64,000 bases of DNA, taken from the NCBI RefSeq assembly GCF_035953295.1, contig NZ_CP108370.1:2356001-2420000 (forward strand), in the 5' to 3' direction. Positions 17,479 through 26,283 of this stretch are shown piece after piece. Under the pieces are notes generated by a model. The model did not search any database. It saw only the letters and a list, made by a program, of their open reading frames with translations, and was not told the DNA's origin. Both the position numbers and the translations under genes were made by a program. Numbering within the stretch: position 1 is the stretch's first letter; every line of letters starts with the position of its first letter. This stretch comes from Streptomyces sp. NBC_01335 (GTDB lineage: Bacteria; Actinomycetota; Actinomycetes; Streptomycetales; Streptomycetaceae).

Positions 17479-18678
17479 ATGCGGACTCTCTCCTTCACTT
17501 GTACGAGCCAGCTCCCGATGCGCCGCCGCGCACACGTCGGCGCGGTCGCCTCCGGCGACCTGGAGATCGTCATGACCCCGGCCCCGGGCCTGACCCCGGG
17601 GCCGGCCGAGGCCACCGTCGTGGTGCGCACAAGTGTCGACGGGTACGACACCGTCTGGCGTCGCGTCCTCGACCGCTTCTTCTCCGAGGGAGCGCCCGCC
17701 GGGCACTACGAGGTCAACGACTTCGGCGCCACGCCGGGCATGGTGTCGCTGCGCCTGGCCCAGGCCCGCGAGGCGGCGGACACGGCCGGGGATGCGGTGC
17801 CCGAACCGGCGCCGGTGCTTCCCGCCCCGGCACCACGGCCATCGTTCGGCGAACTGACCGCACGCGAGCGGGTTCGGGCCGTCCTCGACCCCGGCACCTT
17901 CCGCGAACTGCTCGGCCCGTTCGAGGGCCCGCAGTCACCGCACCTGGTCCCGCAAGGTGTTGTTCCGCAGAGCGACGACGGAGCGGTTGTCGGCCGCGGC
18001 ACCCTGGAGGGCGCCGACGCCGTCGTACTCGCCCTGGACGGCGCGTTCCAGGGCGGTGGCGTGGGCGAGGTTTCCGGCGCCAAGCTCGCCGCCGCCCTGG
18101 ACCTGGCCGCCGAGGACCGTCGCCGGGGCCTGCCGATCCGCGTCGTCCTCCTCCTGGACACCGGCGGAATCCGCCTCCAGGAGGCCAACCTCGGTCTGCT
18201 GGCCGTTGCGGAGATCCACGCCTCGCTCGTACGGCTCAGCACCACTGGACCCGTGGTCGGCGTGATCGCCGGGCCGGTGGGCTGCTTCGGCGGCATGGGA
18301 ATCGCCGCCGCCCTCACCAGCCACCTGATCATGACCCGCGGCGGCCGACTGGGCCTGAACGGTCCCGAGGTCATCGAGACCGAGGCGGGGCCGCAGGAGC
18401 TGGAAGCCGCCGACCGGACTGCCGTCTGGGCGATGATCGGCGGCGCCCAGCGCGTCGCGACCGGACAGGCCGAACGACTCGTCGAGGACACGGTCGAACA
18501 GGTGGCCGAAGCAGTGCGGGAAGTCTGGCGTTCGCCCGCAGCGGACGCCCCGCCCCCGCGCACCGCACGCATCGCCGAGGCCAGGCGGCTGCTGGCCGCC
18601 CTCGACCCCACGCGCCGGCCCACACCGGCCGACCTGCGCACCCTGACCACCGCACCGACCACCCGAGGCACCTCATGA
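17479..18678 (+). CDS. mdcCD: Fused malonate decarboxylase carrier (MdcC) and beta subunit (MdcD)
   Basis: A single 399-residue frame joins two normally separate subunits. Residues 1-100 match the MdcC acyl carrier: Ser25 in VASGDLEIV is at the position that carries the phosphoribosyl-dephospho-CoA arm, and NDFGATPGMVSLRLAQ is the conserved end. A Pro/Ala-rich linker follows (about 108-122). From about 125 on the protein is MdcD, a carboxyltransferase-fold decarboxylase half with GGGVGEVSGAKLAAAL, LLDTGGIRLQEANLGL and GPVGCFGGMGIAA. MdcC and MdcD are usually separate genes. The start is ATG 17479, four bases after mdcB. Confidence 0.92.
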   Translation: MRTLSFTCTSQLPMRRRAHVGAVASGDLEIVMTPAPGLTPGPAEATVVVRTSVDGYDTVWRRVLDRFFSEGAPAGHYEVNDFGATPGMVSLRLAQAREAADTAGDAVPEPAPVLPAPAPRPSFGELTARERVRAVLDPGTFRELLGPFEGPQSPHLVPQGVVPQSDDGAVVGRGTLEGADAVVLALDGAFQGGGVGEVSGAKLAAALDLAAEDRRRGLPIRVVLLLDTGGIRLQEANLGLLAVAEIHASLVRLSTTGPVVGVIAGPVGCFGGMGIAAALTSHLIMTRGGRLGLNGPEVIETEAGPQELEAADRTAVWAMIGGAQRVATGQAERLVEDTVEQVAEAVREVWRSPAADAPPPRTARIAEARRLLAALDPTRRPTPADLRTLTTAPTTRGTS

Positions 18679-19604
18679 GCGGCATCCGCACACCCCGGCC
18701 TCCATCGCCATCCTTTGGCGCCGCCTGGTTCGAAGCCCTGGTCGGCACCGCTGCCGACGCCCTCGTCAATGCGCCGACCGGCACGTCCGCCGGGCCGTCG
18801 ACCGGTACCTCCCCCGGCATCTCGGGCGGCGTTCCCGCCGGGCGCCGGGCCGACCTGCCCGGATCGATGCGTGTCGGCTCCGTCGGGCTCGACGGTCAGG
18901 ACGCACTGCTGATCGCCGTCGTGGCCGACCCGGCGGCCCGCCTGCCCCGGGCGCGCGGCGGCGAGGTCGGCCTGGAGGAGGGATGGGCTCTGGCGGACGT
19001 GCTGGCCGGGGCCGTCGCCCGCGACCAGGGCCGCTCCCTGCCGCGGCCGATCGTGTTGGTGGTGGACGTTCCCAGCCAGGCCTACGGCTACGTGGAGGAG
19101 CTCGTCGGCCTCCACCAGGCACTCGCAGCGGCGGTCGCCGCGGCCGCACGGGCCCGGATGGCCGGGCACCCGCTCGTCGCGCTGATCACCGGCAAAGCCG
19201 TCTCCGGGGCGTTTCTCGCTTTCGGCCTCCAGGCCGACCGAATCGTCCTGCTCGATCACGAGGACGTCACCGTGCAGGTGATGTCCAGGCCCGCCACGGC
19301 CCGGATCACCCGCCGCAGTCCCGCCGAACTCGACCGTATCGCCGAGCTGGTCCCCGCCACCGCGCACGACGGCGCCTCCTTCGCCGCTCTCGGCGCCGTC
19401 CACAGCACCGTGCGGGCCGAGAACCCGGCCGCGCCCACTCCCGCCGACACTGCCGCCGTCCTGACCGCACTGGCCGAGGCCGCCGCCGATGCCCGCGCGG
19501 GCATCGGCGGCCTCTCATCGCGCATGTCCTCACCGGCCGCCCGGCAGCAGCGAGCCGCCACCCGCGAGGTACGCGAACGTATCGCCGCCGCGTGGCGGCC
19601 GTGA
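18675..19604 (+). CDS. mdcE: Malonate decarboxylase gamma subunit
   Basis: ATG 18675 overlaps the previous stop (ATGA) and gives 309 residues. The protein has the MdcE crotonase-like fold marks RPIVLVVDVPSQAYGYVEE and LITGKAVSGAFLAFGLQADR, and a C-terminal helix (AATREVRERIAAAW). With MdcD it forms the heterodimer that decarboxylates malonyl-ACP to acetyl-ACP. The N-terminal ~65 residues include a low-complexity Thr/Ser/Gly/Pro stretch (PTGTSAGPSTGTSPG) not expected in the catalytic fold. The stop overlaps the mdcG start (GTGA). Confidence 0.9.
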   Translation: MSGIRTPRPPSPSFGAAWFEALVGTAADALVNAPTGTSAGPSTGTSPGISGGVPAGRRADLPGSMRVGSVGLDGQDALLIAVVADPAARLPRARGGEVGLEEGWALADVLAGAVARDQGRSLPRPIVLVVDVPSQAYGYVEELVGLHQALAAAVAAAARARMAGHPLVALITGKAVSGAFLAFGLQADRIVLLDHEDVTVQVMSRPATARITRRSPAELDRIAELVPATAHDGASFAALGAVHSTVRAENPAAPTPADTAAVLTALAEAAADARAGIGGLSSRMSSPAARQQRAATREVRERIAAAWRP

Positions 19605-20266
19605 GCCGGACCAGCCCGCTCGTGCACGATCTGGTGCTGATCGCCGACCGGGGCACGCTCACCGCACCCGACGGCGGAGCCCTGGCACATGCCGCGATGC
19701 GGGCTGCGGCCGCTGATGTCCCCGACGGCTGCCCCGGAGCCTGGGCCGTGGTGCGCCGGGCGCCGGCGGCGCCGGGACTGCTCGCCGTCGGACTGCGCGG
19801 CGCCGCCCGCTCCGAACGGTATGCGGCCTGTGCACCGGCGGACGGCGTGGTCCGGCACCTGACGCCGGACAGTGTCCCGCCCGCCCCGGCTCCCGGGCGC
19901 GAGTGGCTGCCCGCCTTCCGTACTCTGGCCGCCTTCCGTGAGACCGCCGTCCGCCTCCGCCTGGGCAACCAGTGGGGGCCCGGCGGCAGTGTCGGCTTCG
20001 AACTCGCGACCGGGCGGCCCGCAGTCACCGGGCACAGCGACCTCGACGCCGTCCTGCGCGCACCCGAGCCGCTGCCACGGCACCTGGTCGCCCGGCTGCT
20101 CGACGCCGGGACTCCCTACCCCGCCCGCCTCGACCTCTGCGTCGAGACACCGCTGGGCGCCTTCTCCGCCGCCGAATGGCTACGGGAAGGCACCGGGGGA
20201 CGCATCGTGCTGAAGACCCCCGGCGGGCCGGTGCTCACCTCCGCGCCCTGGGGGCGCGAACCGTGA
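19601..20266 (+). CDS. mdcG: Phosphoribosyl-dephospho-CoA transferase (holo-ACP synthase)
   Basis: GTG 19601 overlaps the mdcE stop, giving 221 residues. MdcG-type features are VHDLVLI at the N-terminus, WGPGGSVGFELATG, and GHSDLDAVLR, the nucleotidyltransferase-like acidic motif. It attaches the 2'-(5''-phosphoribosyl)-3'-dephospho-CoA group made by MdcB to the serine of the MdcC domain. It is coupled to mdcH by another GTGA overlap. Confidence 0.88.
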   Translation: MSRTSPLVHDLVLIADRGTLTAPDGGALAHAAMRAAAADVPDGCPGAWAVVRRAPAAPGLLAVGLRGAARSERYAACAPADGVVRHLTPDSVPPAPAPGREWLPAFRTLAAFRETAVRLRLGNQWGPGGSVGFELATGRPAVTGHSDLDAVLRAPEPLPRHLVARLLDAGTPYPARLDLCVETPLGAFSAAEWLREGTGGRIVLKTPGGPVLTSAPWGREP

Positions 20267-21147
20267 CCACGACCGCCGTCCTCTTCCCCGGCCAGGGGGC
20301 CCAGCGCCCCCGCATGCTCCACGACCTGCCCCCCGAAGGCAGGGCGGTGCTCGACGAGGCGTCCCGGGTCCTGGGCGAGGACACCGACACCCTTGACACC
20401 GACCAGTCCCTGGCGGGCACCCGCGGTACGCAACTGGCCCTGCTGCTGGCCGGAACCGCCTGGCACCGAGCGGCCCGGGCGGCAGGCATGTCCGCCGACT
20501 ACCTCGCCGGGCACTCCTTGGGCCTGTGGACCGCCGCCGTGGCCGCCGATGCCCTGGACCTCGCCGACGCGGTCGCACTCGTCGACCTGCGCGCCCGCGC
20601 CATGGCCGCGAGTGCGCCCCCGAGTTCCGGCATGCTCGCCGCCCAGGGCGTGGGGCCGGCCGCCGTCGAGGCACTCACTGCCGAACTGCGCGCCCTCGGC
20701 CATCAGGTGTGGGCCGCCAACACCAACGGATGTGCGCAGGTCACCGCTTCCGGCACGGATGAAGCCCTGGACCTGCTCACCGCGCGCCTGCCCGCACTCG
20801 GCGCCCGCCGTGTGGTCCGGCTGCCGGTCGCCGTACCCGCGCACTGTCCGCTCATGGCACCCGCCGCTCAACAGGTCGCCGACGCCCTGAGCCTGGTCGA
20901 GATCCGCCGACCGCGCGTCCCCGTCGCGGGGAACCTGACCGGCCAGACGCTCTTCGACGCCGGGCGCCTGCGTACCGAACTGAGTGCCGGCATGACCCGG
21001 GGCGTCCGTTGGTCGACCGCCGTGCAGGTCCTCGCCGAGCGCGGTGTCACGCGCTGGATCCAGGCCCCGCCCGGCCGGGACCTTCTCGACTTCGGCAGAC
21101 TGCCCGGACAGGCAGTGCCCGCCCGAATCTGCCCGACCGGCCCGTGA
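20263..21147 (+). CDS. mdcH: Malonyl-CoA:ACP malonyltransferase of malonate decarboxylase
   Basis: The 294-residue protein starts at GTG 20263 and shows the acyltransferase fold: LFPGQGAQ at the N-terminus, YLAGHSLGLWTAA with the catalytic Ser, and AVPAHCPLM holding the active-site His. It primes the carrier domain with malonate from malonyl-CoA. It resembles FabD, but the operon context assigns it to MdcH. It is the last mdc gene; no mdcF and no malonate transporter (mdcL/M or matC type) follows. Confidence 0.9.
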   Translation: MTTTAVLFPGQGAQRPRMLHDLPPEGRAVLDEASRVLGEDTDTLDTDQSLAGTRGTQLALLLAGTAWHRAARAAGMSADYLAGHSLGLWTAAVAADALDLADAVALVDLRARAMAASAPPSSGMLAAQGVGPAAVEALTAELRALGHQVWAANTNGCAQVTASGTDEALDLLTARLPALGARRVVRLPVAVPAHCPLMAPAAQQVADALSLVEIRRPRVPVAGNLTGQTLFDAGRLRTELSAGMTRGVRWSTAVQVLAERGVTRWIQAPPGRDLLDFGRLPGQAVPARICPTGP

Positions 21148-21366
21148 ACCCCGCGGCAAGGCCGTGTCCGACCATGCGCGTCGGATCGGCGGGCGGTGTC
21201 CGGTGCGGCGCATCGCAAGGCGGAGGACCGCCCGAGCACGGGATGTACTCGCGCGGTCCGACAACGCCGCGAGGTGCCGTGCCGGGCGCCGACCGCCCGG
21301 CCGGAATGGTCAGACACGGCCTGGCGCCTCACCGGACCGGAAACAGCCGTCATCACGAGGTGGAAC

Positions 21367-23109
21367 ATGCTGGAACAACTCACCGTCACATCCGCCGATC
21401 CCTACGAGGACCTTCCCTACGAGTGGGTGACCGCCATCGCGTCATTCGCCGTCGATCCCGACGACCCGGCCAACACCCGCGTCACTGATCTCGGCCTCGC
21501 GCCCCGCGACACCGACGGCCTGGTCCGCTTCGACGCGGACGTCCGCATACTGCGCCCCACCTCGGGCGGCGCCGGCCGGGCCCTGCTCAGCGTTCCCAAC
21601 CGCGGTATGACCATGGGTCTGCCGTTCAACCACCTGCCCGACCCTCAGTTCGGCCTGGGCCGCTACCCCGCGGGGATGGACGCCTTCCTGCCACGTCGCG
21701 GCTGGACCGTCGCCTGGTGCGGCTGGCAGTGGGACGTCCCGCGCACCCCCACCTCGCTCGGTCTGACGGCACCGGTCGCGGACGTCGAGCCCGGCTGGCT
21801 GCGGGTCGAGTTCCGGCCCGACGCAGACCAGGACGACCACGCCCTCAGCGACTCCAACCCGCTGGTCTCCTTCAGCGACTACCCCACCGCCGACCGCACC
21901 GACCCGCAGGCCGTCCTCACTGTCCGCACCTCGCCGATGGGCCCGGAGCAGACGGTGCCGCGCTCCCGGTGGCGCTTCACCGGCGACACCCGCTTCGAGG
22001 TGGAGGGCGGCTTCCGCGCCTTCCACTGGTACCGGCTGCGCTACCGCTCGGCGTTCGCCCCGGTCGTCGGCGCGGGCCTGCTCGCCCTGCGCGACTTCGG
22101 CGCGAGCCTGCGCGCGGGCCACAGCCACGTCCTCACCACCGGCATCTCACAGAGCGGGAGGGTGCTGCGTCACCTCCTGCACGAGGGGATGAACCTCGAC
22201 GAACACGGCAACCAGGTCTTCGACGGCGTGTTCGCCCAGGTCGCCAGCGCACGCCGGGGCGAGTTCAACCAGCGTTACGGGCAGCCCGCCCTGCTCCACC
22301 CGCTCACCCCCGCCTACGGCGCCCCTCTCGACACCACCGCACTGCTCGGCCGCCAGCGCGCTGCCGGCGGCGTCCCCAAAACCGTCCTCGTCAACAGCGC
22401 GTACGAGTACTGGCGCGGTGACGGCGCCCTCGTCCACCAGGACCCGCACACGGGCGACGACCTGCCCGAGGACCCCGACGCCCGCACCTACCTGATCTCC
22501 GGCACCGACCACCTCGGCCCGGTGTCGTTCCTGAAGACGGCCATGCCGCTGGCCAACCCGCCGCACCTGCTCGACCCGACGCTCGTCACGCGGGCCCTGT
22601 TCGTCCAGCTGGACGAGTGGGTGAGCGAAGGCCGCGAGCCGGAGCCCAGTCAGGTCCCGCGCCGCGGCGACGGCACCGCCGTCACCCGGGAGGAGGTCCT
22701 GGCGTCCTTCCCCGAGCCGGCACTGCCCGATCCCGAGCACCTCACCCACACACCGGCCATCGACCCCGACACCGCGTGGCCTCTGCGAACCGGCGAGCCG
22801 CTCGTCGCCCTGGTCTCCGCAGTGGATGCCAACGGCAACGAGCGCGCGGGCATCCGCCTGCCCGAAGTGGCCGTCGGCGCCGCGGCCTACACCGGCTGGA
22901 ACCCCCGCGCACACGTGGACGGCCTCCCCGACGTCCTCTACGAGATGCCCGGCAGCCGCCTTCCCGTGCCGGGCACGGCCGCACGTCCCGACGCGGCCGC
23001 GATCCGCGCGGCCGCGCAGGACCTGGTGGCGCACCGCTTCCTTCTCCCCGAGGACCTGGAGCATGCCGTGGAGCAGGGCCTGCGCGAACTCGGGGACCCG
23101 CCGAAGTAG
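21367..23109 (+). CDS. Large alpha/beta hydrolase domain protein (Abhydrolase_10-like)
   Basis: The 580-residue protein has the nucleophile elbow TTGISQSGRVLRHLL, with the catalytic Ser in GxSQSG about residue 263, and an ISGTDHLGPVSF segment with the likely C-terminal His region. An N-terminal beta-rich domain (about 1-180) precedes the hydrolase core. No signal peptide is seen. The start ATG follows ACGAGGTGGAAC. Family members are esterases of unknown natural substrate. It lies 219 bases after mdcH and may be an independent transcription unit; an ester releasing malonate or another acid is only a guess. The spacer before it holds nothing recognisable. Confidence 0.8.
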   Translation: MLEQLTVTSADPYEDLPYEWVTAIASFAVDPDDPANTRVTDLGLAPRDTDGLVRFDADVRILRPTSGGAGRALLSVPNRGMTMGLPFNHLPDPQFGLGRYPAGMDAFLPRRGWTVAWCGWQWDVPRTPTSLGLTAPVADVEPGWLRVEFRPDADQDDHALSDSNPLVSFSDYPTADRTDPQAVLTVRTSPMGPEQTVPRSRWRFTGDTRFEVEGGFRAFHWYRLRYRSAFAPVVGAGLLALRDFGASLRAGHSHVLTTGISQSGRVLRHLLHEGMNLDEHGNQVFDGVFAQVASARRGEFNQRYGQPALLHPLTPAYGAPLDTTALLGRQRAAGGVPKTVLVNSAYEYWRGDGALVHQDPHTGDDLPEDPDARTYLISGTDHLGPVSFLKTAMPLANPPHLLDPTLVTRALFVQLDEWVSEGREPEPSQVPRRGDGTAVTREEVLASFPEPALPDPEHLTHTPAIDPDTAWPLRTGEPLVALVSAVDANGNERAGIRLPEVAVGAAAYTGWNPRAHVDGLPDVLYEMPGSRLPVPGTAARPDAAAIRAAAQDLVAHRFLLPEDLEHAVEQGLRELGDPPK

Positions 23110-23219
23110 CCAAGGGGCGGGCGGCTTGGCGATGTCATCCCGCTGAGACGCCCGATGTCCCCTGCGATCGCCGTGAGTACATGCCGGATGGGGGACCTGG
23201 CGCCGCAGGACGGTGGATG

Positions 23220-24230
23220 TCAGGCCGAAGCCGCCCGATGGGCCAGTGGGGCGCAGCCGAACCACCGCCGGCAGGAACGGCTGAAGCTGCTCTGTTCGCT
23301 GTATCCGAGGACGTCGGCGAGTTGTGCCAACGGCATGCCCGTGGTGCGGAGATAGCGGTCGGCGAGCTCGCGGCGCACGTCGTCGACGATCTCCTGGAAC
23401 GTGGTCCCGTGGGCGGCCAGCTGTCGTTGCAGGGTCCGCGGGTGCACGGCGAAGCTCTCCGCGACGTCCTCAAGCCCGAACCGCCGGGTTGGCAACGCCC
23501 GTTTGACCACGCTCTGGACGTCGGCCGGCAGGCCACTGCCGCCGAGGCCGCCCACCACACCGCTCAGATACTCGAGAACGATCCGCCTCACCGCCGGATC
23601 GCTGCCCTCGACCGGCCGGCCCAGCACGTCCGCCGAGAAGGCGAATCCCCAATGATCCTGCTCCGTCGCCACCGGGCAGCCGAAGTAGCTCTCGTACGTG
23701 GCCATGGACGCGGCCGGCCGGCTCAGGAACGAGGCGGAGAGCGGGGTGAAATCCTTCCCGATGAGCATCCGGAAGATCTGCAGACTGGTACCGAGGGACA
23801 GCTCACCGATCTGGGCCAGGTCGATGAGCCCTCGACGCACCCGCGGTCGGATGCGGAAGTGGTACTGGGCGACCGGCCCCTCGGCCTCGACGGCGATCTC
23901 GATCGCGGGACTGTACTGGTGGAGGAACCGGGTGATCCCGTCGAGCGCCTCGCCCACCGACGCGGCGTGGCGGCCGATGACGCCGACCGGGCCGAGGACG
24001 TCCAGACCCTGATGGGTGGAGAGACGCAGCCCGAGGTCGGGACAGTCGTGCCGCCTGGCAGCGAGGTCGAGGACGGTCACCAGAGAGCGGTACTGGATGT
24101 ACTCGTCCGGGTCGCCGACCACATCCGGACGGATGCCCGCCTGCCGCAGCAGCGGATCGGGCTGTCCGCCGAGAGACGTGACCAGCGCGGGAAATCCGGT
24201 GAGGGAGCTGGAGCGGATCAACGAACTCAT
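23220..24230 (-). CDS. AraC-family regulator with Arabinose_bd-type sensor domain
   Basis: The 336-residue start at ATG 24230 is chosen; the frame runs further upstream but into the next gene. The N-terminal ~190 residues form the sensor domain seen in OruR/ArgR-like AraC regulators (LRLSTHQGLDVLGPVGVIGR, SFLSRPAASMATYESYFG), and the C-terminus has the two helix-turn-helix motifs (ESFAVHPRTLQRQLAAHG and LADVLGYSEQSSFSRSCRRW). It diverges from an SDR-ADH-cupin-ligase operon across a 100-base spacer with paired repeats, so it probably activates that operon. Confidence 0.9.
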   Translation of the reverse strand: MSSLIRSSSLTGFPALVTSLGGQPDPLLRQAGIRPDVVGDPDEYIQYRSLVTVLDLAARRHDCPDLGLRLSTHQGLDVLGPVGVIGRHAASVGEALDGITRFLHQYSPAIEIAVEAEGPVAQYHFRIRPRVRRGLIDLAQIGELSLGTSLQIFRMLIGKDFTPLSASFLSRPAASMATYESYFGCPVATEQDHWGFAFSADVLGRPVEGSDPAVRRIVLEYLSGVVGGLGGSGLPADVQSVVKRALPTRRFGLEDVAESFAVHPRTLQRQLAAHGTTFQEIVDDVRRELADRYLRTTGMPLAQLADVLGYSEQSSFSRSCRRWFGCAPLAHRAASA

Positions 24231-24240
24231 GTCGCCAAGT

Positions 24241-24275
24241 GTCAAATCCTTGTCGTCCGACGTCAAGACTTGGCG
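24241..24275. promoter_or_regulatory. Paired direct repeats, candidate AraC binding sites
   Basis: GTCAAATCCTTG (24241-24252) and GTCAAGACTTG (24262-24272) are direct repeats 21 bases apart, two helical turns, as AraC-type activators prefer. Overlapping them, CGCCAAGT (24233-24240) and ACTTGGCG (24268-24275) form a perfect 8-bp inverted repeat. Confidence 0.5.
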
Positions 24276-24330
24276 GGGGCGTAGTTGCAAGCTGGGGCCA
24301 GTCACCGTTCCGGAGCAAGGGAGCCCTCGG

Positions 24331-25047
24331 ATGCCCGTCAACTTCGACGTGTCAGGCAAACACGTCCTCATCACCGGTGGCCGTGGCGGCATCGGCAGCG
24401 CGATCGCGACGGCGTTCGTCGAGGCCGGAGCACATGTGATCGCCACGGACCTCGTCCCCCTGGCCGAGAAGACGCGCGAGGGCATCGACGACAGGACCCT
24501 CGACGTACGCGACGCCGACGCGGTGCGGGTGCTCGCCGGCACACTCGGCCGGCTCGACGTGCTGGTGCAGTGCGCGGGCCGTGCCGCGCCGATGGAGGAG
24601 TACGAACTCGCCACGTTCGAGGAAATCGTCGGCATCCATCTGACCGGCTCGTTCTCGGTGGCGACCACGTTGCGGCCGCTGCTGGCCGCGTCCGGCGGCA
24701 GCGTCATCAATGTCGGCTCGATGTACAGCTACTTCGGCTCCCCGCTGGTACCGGCCTACGGTGCCGCCAAGGCCGGCATCGTCCAGCTGACCAAGACCCT
24801 GGCCCTTGCCTGGGCGGCCGAGGGCATCCGGGTCAACGGCATCGCGCCCGGCTGGATCCGTACCGCGCTGACCGCGCCGCTCGAGGCGCTGCCGGGAGCG
24901 GCCGAGGCGATCACCAGCCGTATCCCCGGCGGGCAGCTCAGCGAGCCCGAGGAGCTCGCGGGGACCGCGCTGTTCCTCGCCTCCCCCGCCGCCCGGCTGA
25001 TCAACGGCGTGACCATCCCGGTCGACGGCGGATACAGCGCCGGATGA
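24331..25047 (+). CDS. SDR-family oxidoreductase
   Basis: The 238-residue classical short-chain dehydrogenase has the nucleotide loop TGGRGGIG (about 15-22), Asp for adenine contact in LDVRDAD, QCAG, the catalytic Ser in NVGSMYSYFG and the Tyr-Lys pair in AYGAAKAG. It is the first gene of a four-gene operon with a zinc dehydrogenase, a cupin and an acyl-CoA ligase, and diverges from an AraC regulator. It likely oxidises a secondary alcohol with NAD(P); the substrate is unknown. ATG 24331 lies close behind a weak AAGGGAG. Confidence 0.9.
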   Translation: MPVNFDVSGKHVLITGGRGGIGSAIATAFVEAGAHVIATDLVPLAEKTREGIDDRTLDVRDADAVRVLAGTLGRLDVLVQCAGRAAPMEEYELATFEEIVGIHLTGSFSVATTLRPLLAASGGSVINVGSMYSYFGSPLVPAYGAAKAGIVQLTKTLALAWAAEGIRVNGIAPGWIRTALTAPLEALPGAAEAITSRIPGGQLSEPEELAGTALFLASPAARLINGVTIPVDGGYSAG

Positions 25048-25125
25048 CACCCATCCCGACCAGCCCGCGCGCGCCGGCCCGACCGGCCGCCCCGGCCATG
25101 TGACGACCGTCGACGGAGAGACCTC

Positions 25126-26214
25126 ATGACGATGCGAGCGGTAATCCTGCGGAACGGCGGCCTCGAACTCACGGAGGTGCCGATACCCGTCCCCGGCCCC
25201 GGCGAGGTCCTGGTCAGGACCCTGGCCAACGGCATCTGCGGTTCGGACCTGCACTGCGTGTCGCACAGCCACGAACTCGCCGCCGGCGTGAGGGCGGTGA
25301 CCGGCGGAGACCTGCTCGACCCGCACCGGCCGGTCGTGCTGGGGCACGAGTTCTGCGCCGAGGTGGTACGCGACGGGCCCGGGACGGAAGGGACGTTCGC
25401 GCCCGGCGCCCGCGTCGTGTCTCCGCCCGTGCTCGCCCGGCCCGTGCCCGTGAACCTGGGATTCGGCGGCGTCGAGGCGCCGGGCGGCTACGCCGAGTAC
25501 ATGGTGCTGACCGAGGGGCTGCTGATGCCGGTGCCCGACGACCTGTCGAGCGAAGTGGCTTCGCTGACCGAGCCGTTGGCGGTGGCTCTGCACGCCGTCA
25601 ACCGCGGAGCCCTCGGGAACGACGACGTTCCGATCGTCATCGGCTGCGGCCCGATCGGCCTCGCGGTGATCTCGGTGCTGAAGATGCGGGGCATCGGTCC
25701 GGTCATCGCGGCGGACTTCTCGCCCGCCCGCCGCGCCCTCGCCGCCGAACTCGGCGCCGACATCGTGGTCGACCCGCGCGAGACCTCCCCGTACGACTCC
25801 TGGCGCGAGGTGGCAGCGGTCAGCGAGCCGAGCCGCTACGGGCGCCAGACCGCGCTGTTCCCGACGCTGCCGTTCCGTCCGTCCGTGGTCTTCGAGTGCG
25901 TCGGCGTGCCCGGTGTCATCCAGCAGGTACTGGCCGGCGCCCCTGCCTGCTCCCGGGTGGTCGTCGCCGGCCTCTGCATGGCCGAGGACCGCTTCCTGCC
26001 CACCTTCGGCGTGCTCAAGGAGATCGACCTGGTCTTCTCCCTCTACTACACGGTCGAGGAGTTCGCCCGGACCCTGGCGCATCTCGCGGCCGGCGAGCTG
26101 CGGGCCGAGCCGCTCATCACCGGCCGGGTCGGCCTCGACGGGGTCGTGGACGCCTGCCGTGGCCTGGCCGACCCCGAGAAGGACGCCAAGGTTCTCATCG
26201 TCCCCACACACTGA
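25126..26214 (+). CDS. Zinc-type alcohol dehydrogenase (MDR superfamily)
   Basis: The 362-residue protein has the catalytic zinc ligands Cys38 (NGICGSD) and His74-Glu75 (GHEF) and the cofactor loop IGCGPIGLAVI. The four-Cys structural zinc lobe of classical alcohol dehydrogenases is replaced by PPVLARPVPVN, so it belongs to the branch lacking that zinc. A 65-residue stretch with RYGRQTALFP is slightly unusual. GGAGAGACCTC precedes ATG 25126. It probably oxidises an alcohol formed or used by the SDR neighbour. Confidence 0.88.
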   Translation: MTMRAVILRNGGLELTEVPIPVPGPGEVLVRTLANGICGSDLHCVSHSHELAAGVRAVTGGDLLDPHRPVVLGHEFCAEVVRDGPGTEGTFAPGARVVSPPVLARPVPVNLGFGGVEAPGGYAEYMVLTEGLLMPVPDDLSSEVASLTEPLAVALHAVNRGALGNDDVPIVIGCGPIGLAVISVLKMRGIGPVIAADFSPARRALAAELGADIVVDPRETSPYDSWREVAAVSEPSRYGRQTALFPTLPFRPSVVFECVGVPGVIQQVLAGAPACSRVVVAGLCMAEDRFLPTFGVLKEIDLVFSLYYTVEEFARTLAHLAAGELRAEPLITGRVGLDGVVDACRGLADPEKDAKVLIVPTH

Positions 26215-26232
26215 CGCACCGTCACCCACCCG

Positions 26233-26270
26233 TGCGCGAACACTGAAGAACTGCGCGAACACTGAAGAAC
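26233..26270. repeat. Perfect 19-bp tandem duplication upstream of the cupin gene
   Basis: TGCGCGAACACTGAAGAAC occurs at 26233-26251 and again immediately at 26252-26270. The second copy abuts the AAGGAG ribosome site of the cupin gene, so the duplication lengthens the leader without changing the start. Confidence 0.9.
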
Positions 26271-26283
26271 AAGGAGACAGCAG

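Noticed and set aside
23109..23130. Hairpin after the alpha/beta hydrolase gene
   Set aside because: Only a 6-bp stem (GCCAAG with CTTGGC) with a 10-base loop; too weak to call a terminator.
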